DNA of 64,000 nt from Tistrella mobilis KA081020-065 (lineage in GTDB: Bacteria; Pseudomonadota; Alphaproteobacteria; Tistrellales; Tistrellaceae): NCBI RefSeq assembly GCF_000264455.2, contig NC_017956.1, positions 1,223,501-1,287,500 of the forward strand, given 5' to 3'. This document shows, piece by piece, positions 62,098-64,000 of this stretch. Both the position numbers and the translations under genes were made by a program. The notes beneath the pieces were generated by a model that did no database searches, was not told the origin of the DNA, and saw only the letters and a list, made by a program, of their open reading frames with translations. Position 1 is the stretch's first letter, and every line of letters begins with the position of its first letter.

Positions 62098-63120
62098 TCA
62101 GGGGGTCTGCGTCCCGGTTTGCAAGCCGGTTCCGATATCGGTGGCCTGGCCTGCGATGTCGCAGACCAGCCGTTGAAAGCGGGCCCTGTTGTCGCGGTAC
62201 CACTGCACGACGCCGGCCAGGTCATCGACCAGTCTGTGCTGTGGCGCCCATCCCAGGGCGCGGATCCGTGAACTGTCGATCGCATAGCGCCAGTCGTTGA
62301 ACGGCCGGTCGGGCACGAAATCGATCACATCTTCCAGCGCGTGACCAAAGATGTCAGCGATCATGCCGGCGATCTCAATATTCTCGAACTCATCTTCGGA
62401 GCCGATATTGTAAATCCCGCCGATCTCGCCCCGCCGCATCAGCAGCACGATCGCCGCGGCAAAATCTTCCGCTGCCAGATAGTGGCGGCGGTTTTTGCCC
62501 GAGCCGTAGACGGTCAGCTTCTTGCCGCAATCCAGAAGCATTGCGAAGCGCGGGATGATTTTTTCCGGATACTGGCGGATGCCATAGATATTGTTGCCGC
62601 GTGCGGTCACGATCGGCATCCGGTAGGAATGCAGATAGCCGGAGATCACCATCTCGGCACCGGCCTTCGAGGCTGAATAGGGATTGGTCGGGTTCAGGAA
62701 CGTCGTCTCGTCAGCCGCCCCGGTTCTCACCTCGCCATACACTTCATCGGTCGAGACATGCACGATGCGCTTCACGCCCATCCGGCGACAGGCTTCCAGT
62801 ATCGTATGGGTGCCGTAGACATTGGTTCTGGTGAAGAGCAGCGAGTTTCCGAACGAATTGTCGACGTGGCTTTCCGCGGCGGCATGAACCACATAGTCGG
62901 CACCGGCCACCACATTGCAGGCGAGGTCGAAATCGCAAACATCGCCAATAACGAGTTCCGCATCCCCTGCCGCGGTCAGGTCCTGGATGTTTCTGACATC
63001 CGCCGCATAGGTCATCTTGTCGAAGATGACCAGTTGGTGAGCGGGAAACTGGTTCCGAACATGATACGCAATGTGCGACCCGATAAAACCGGCGCCACCG
63101 GTGATGACGATCTTCGGCAT
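62098..63120 (-). CDS. dTDP-glucose 4,6-dehydratase-type NDP-sugar dehydratase
   Basis: 340 residues, extended SDR. NAD-binding GGAGFIG at residues 8-14; active-site Thr124-Asp125-Glu126 (HVSTDEVYGE) and Tyr148/Lys152 (NPYSASK); then GNNIYGIRQYPEKIIPRF and the sugar-binding DFAAAIVLLMRRG and RPFNDWRYAID. The DEVYGE set is specific to the 4,6-dehydratase subgroup (RfbB/RmlB), although other nucleotide sugars are possible. The first base of its start overlaps the stop of the upstream gene (TAATG), so the two are coupled. It feeds polysaccharide or deoxysugar synthesis. Confidence 0.9.
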   Translation of the reverse strand: MPKIVITGGAGFIGSHIAYHVRNQFPAHQLVIFDKMTYAADVRNIQDLTAAGDAELVIGDVCDFDLACNVVAGADYVVHAAAESHVDNSFGNSLLFTRTNVYGTHTILEACRRMGVKRIVHVSTDEVYGEVRTGAADETTFLNPTNPYSASKAGAEMVISGYLHSYRMPIVTARGNNIYGIRQYPEKIIPRFAMLLDCGKKLTVYGSGKNRRHYLAAEDFAAAIVLLMRRGEIGGIYNIGSEDEFENIEIAGMIADIFGHALEDVIDFVPDRPFNDWRYAIDSSRIRALGWAPQHRLVDDLAGVVQWYRDNRARFQRLVCDIAGQATDIGTGLQTGTQTP

Positions 63121-63923
63121 TATCCGAGCGCCTTTCCGAGGTCGTGACAGTAGCGGAGGATATCATCCGCCGTCTGCCGGAGGCCGGTTTTTCCCGTCAG
63201 CCGGGACACATCGAGGCGAAAGGCATCTGCCTGCCGCGGGTCGATGACGCGCAGCTGTCCCCTGCCATATCCCCGGATCACGGCAAGAGCAAGCTCTCCA
63301 CACATGACGCCGGTGCCGGACGACAGATTGTAGGTGCCGGTCAGGCCCAGCTCCACGACCCTGCCCAGCTGGGCTGCGAAGTGTTCGGCCGTCACGAAGT
63401 CGCGAGAAACGAACGGGCTCATGTCGAAGACGATTTCGCCGGTGTCGGCCAATGTGTTCAGAATCAGACCCATGAAACTCCGGCGGCCGGGCATGTGCTC
63501 GTGGCCGATGACGTTGCCGAGCCGCAGGATGGTGAGACGGTCGGCCGGCAGCATCTGCCGCAGGGCCACCTCGGTGGCGAGCTTGTTCCGGCCATAGGTA
63601 TCCAGGCCGGAAAGACCTGCATCTTCGGATGCCTGCCATTGTGCGTCCGCTGCATAAACCTTGCGTGAACTCAGCATAATGTAGTGGGCACCCGCTGCTG
63701 CCACATGTCGGGCAAGACGGATGTCGACACTGCGTGCGGGGTCGTGGGGCAGGTGCATGTCGTCGGGATGCCGGGCGAAGTTGACCACGACATCCACGCC
63801 GTCCATCAAATCCGGATGCTCCAGCGCGGTGTGGCAGGCGACGCGGAGGTGCGCTCCGGCCGGCGGGGCCCCGACAAAGGCACGGCCCAGAAGACTTCGG
63901 CCTCCGAAGACGAGAATGCGCAT
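63120..63923 (-). CDS. SDR-family NDP-sugar epimerase/reductase-like protein
   Basis: 267 residues. N-terminal MRILVFGGRSLLGRAF is a Rossmann start of the RmlD/epimerase type; IMLSSRKVYAADA and DTYGRNKLATEVAL carry the Tyr-x-x-x-Lys pair at about residues 109-113; ILRLGNVIGHEHMPGRRSF follows. The reaction may be a reduction or epimerisation of the 4-keto sugar made by the neighbouring dehydratase. It is somewhat shorter than the family average of about 290-320. Confidence 0.85.
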   Translation of the reverse strand: MRILVFGGRSLLGRAFVGAPPAGAHLRVACHTALEHPDLMDGVDVVVNFARHPDDMHLPHDPARSVDIRLARHVAAAGAHYIMLSSRKVYAADAQWQASEDAGLSGLDTYGRNKLATEVALRQMLPADRLTILRLGNVIGHEHMPGRRSFMGLILNTLADTGEIVFDMSPFVSRDFVTAEHFAAQLGRVVELGLTGTYNLSSGTGVMCGELALAVIRGYGRGQLRVIDPRQADAFRLDVSRLTGKTGLRQTADDILRYCHDLGKALG

Positions 63924-63961
63924 GCGATGTCAGGGCTCCGATGCCGTTGCTCTGTGCCGCT

Positions 63962-64000
63962 TTACACCGGCGCGATCCCCGACACCACCCGCATCTCGGC
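63962..64000 (-). CDS. end of a further minus-strand gene (cut off)
   Basis: A TTA (stop on the minus strand) at 63962-63964 is preceded by an open frame to the window edge that reads AEMRVVSGIAPV at its C-terminus. It is probably the last codons of an upstream gene of the sugar cluster. Too short to identify; 38 nt separate it from the epimerase start. Confidence 0.35.
   Translation of the reverse strand, partial: AEMRVVSGIAPV

Overview
The window is about 64 kb of high-GC DNA that reads like the chromosome of a motile alphaproteobacterium. The evidence is the flagellar export genes followed by a CckA-type hybrid kinase, a recA promoter carrying an alphaproteobacterial SOS-type direct repeat, GTG/TTG starts and strong GC codon bias. 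A Rhodospirillales/Tistrella-like organism is my inference and not proven. No rRNA, tRNA or CRISPR was recognised.

Layout. 1-5.1 kb: the end of a SpoU-type rRNA methyltransferase, a TetR regulator with a short-chain dehydrogenase, a DMT exporter divergent from a LysR gene, and a secreted hypothetical. 5.2-13.4 kb: flagellar locus, with csrA, an orphan FlhB C-terminal domain, a FlgN-like gene, fliO and fliP on the minus strand, and flgB, flgC, fliE, fliQ, fliR, flhB and cckA on the plus strand. 13.6-18.5 kb: recA and alaS. 18.6-24.8 kb: a giant RHS protein with a companion gene of unknown function. 25-32.8 kb: GNAT, a CobW-type GTPase, a 3-hydroxyacyl-CoA dehydrogenase-like enzyme, icd, a LysM protein and an MFS exporter.

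32.8-36.2 kb is a foreign, very AT-rich island. It carries a two-gene ABC-ATPase plus DUF4435/TOPRIM set resembling the PARIS anti-phage system (AriA/AriB). The ATPase gene is split by one in-frame TAA. Decayed transposase remnants follow. The island is bracketed by two copies of the 5' end of the MFS gene, the right-hand copy decayed.

36.2-40.9 kb: a GH64/thaumatin-like protein without a signal peptide, a TetR/DMT pair and two glutathione S-transferases. 40.9-50.3 kb: a catabolic unit with a PxpA/B/C-like lactam-hydrolase set, its own biotin carboxylase and biotin carrier, a ribose-type ABC importer whose binding protein resembles TorT, and a divergent LysR gene. 50.4-51.8 kb: a 49-residue peptide gene directly before a JmjC/cupin oxygenase gene, a possible peptide-modification pair. 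51.8-56.9 kb: a DJ-1/PfpI protein, a CDP-alcohol phosphatidyltransferase, a periplasmic 2H-phosphoesterase-like protein with a DeoR regulator, and a quinone-oxidoreductase/HxlR pair. 57-62 kb: a PadR-controlled RND efflux operon whose pump gene has an apparent 1-nt frameshift. 62.1-64 kb: nucleotide-sugar genes (rfbB type), with a further gene running off the right edge.
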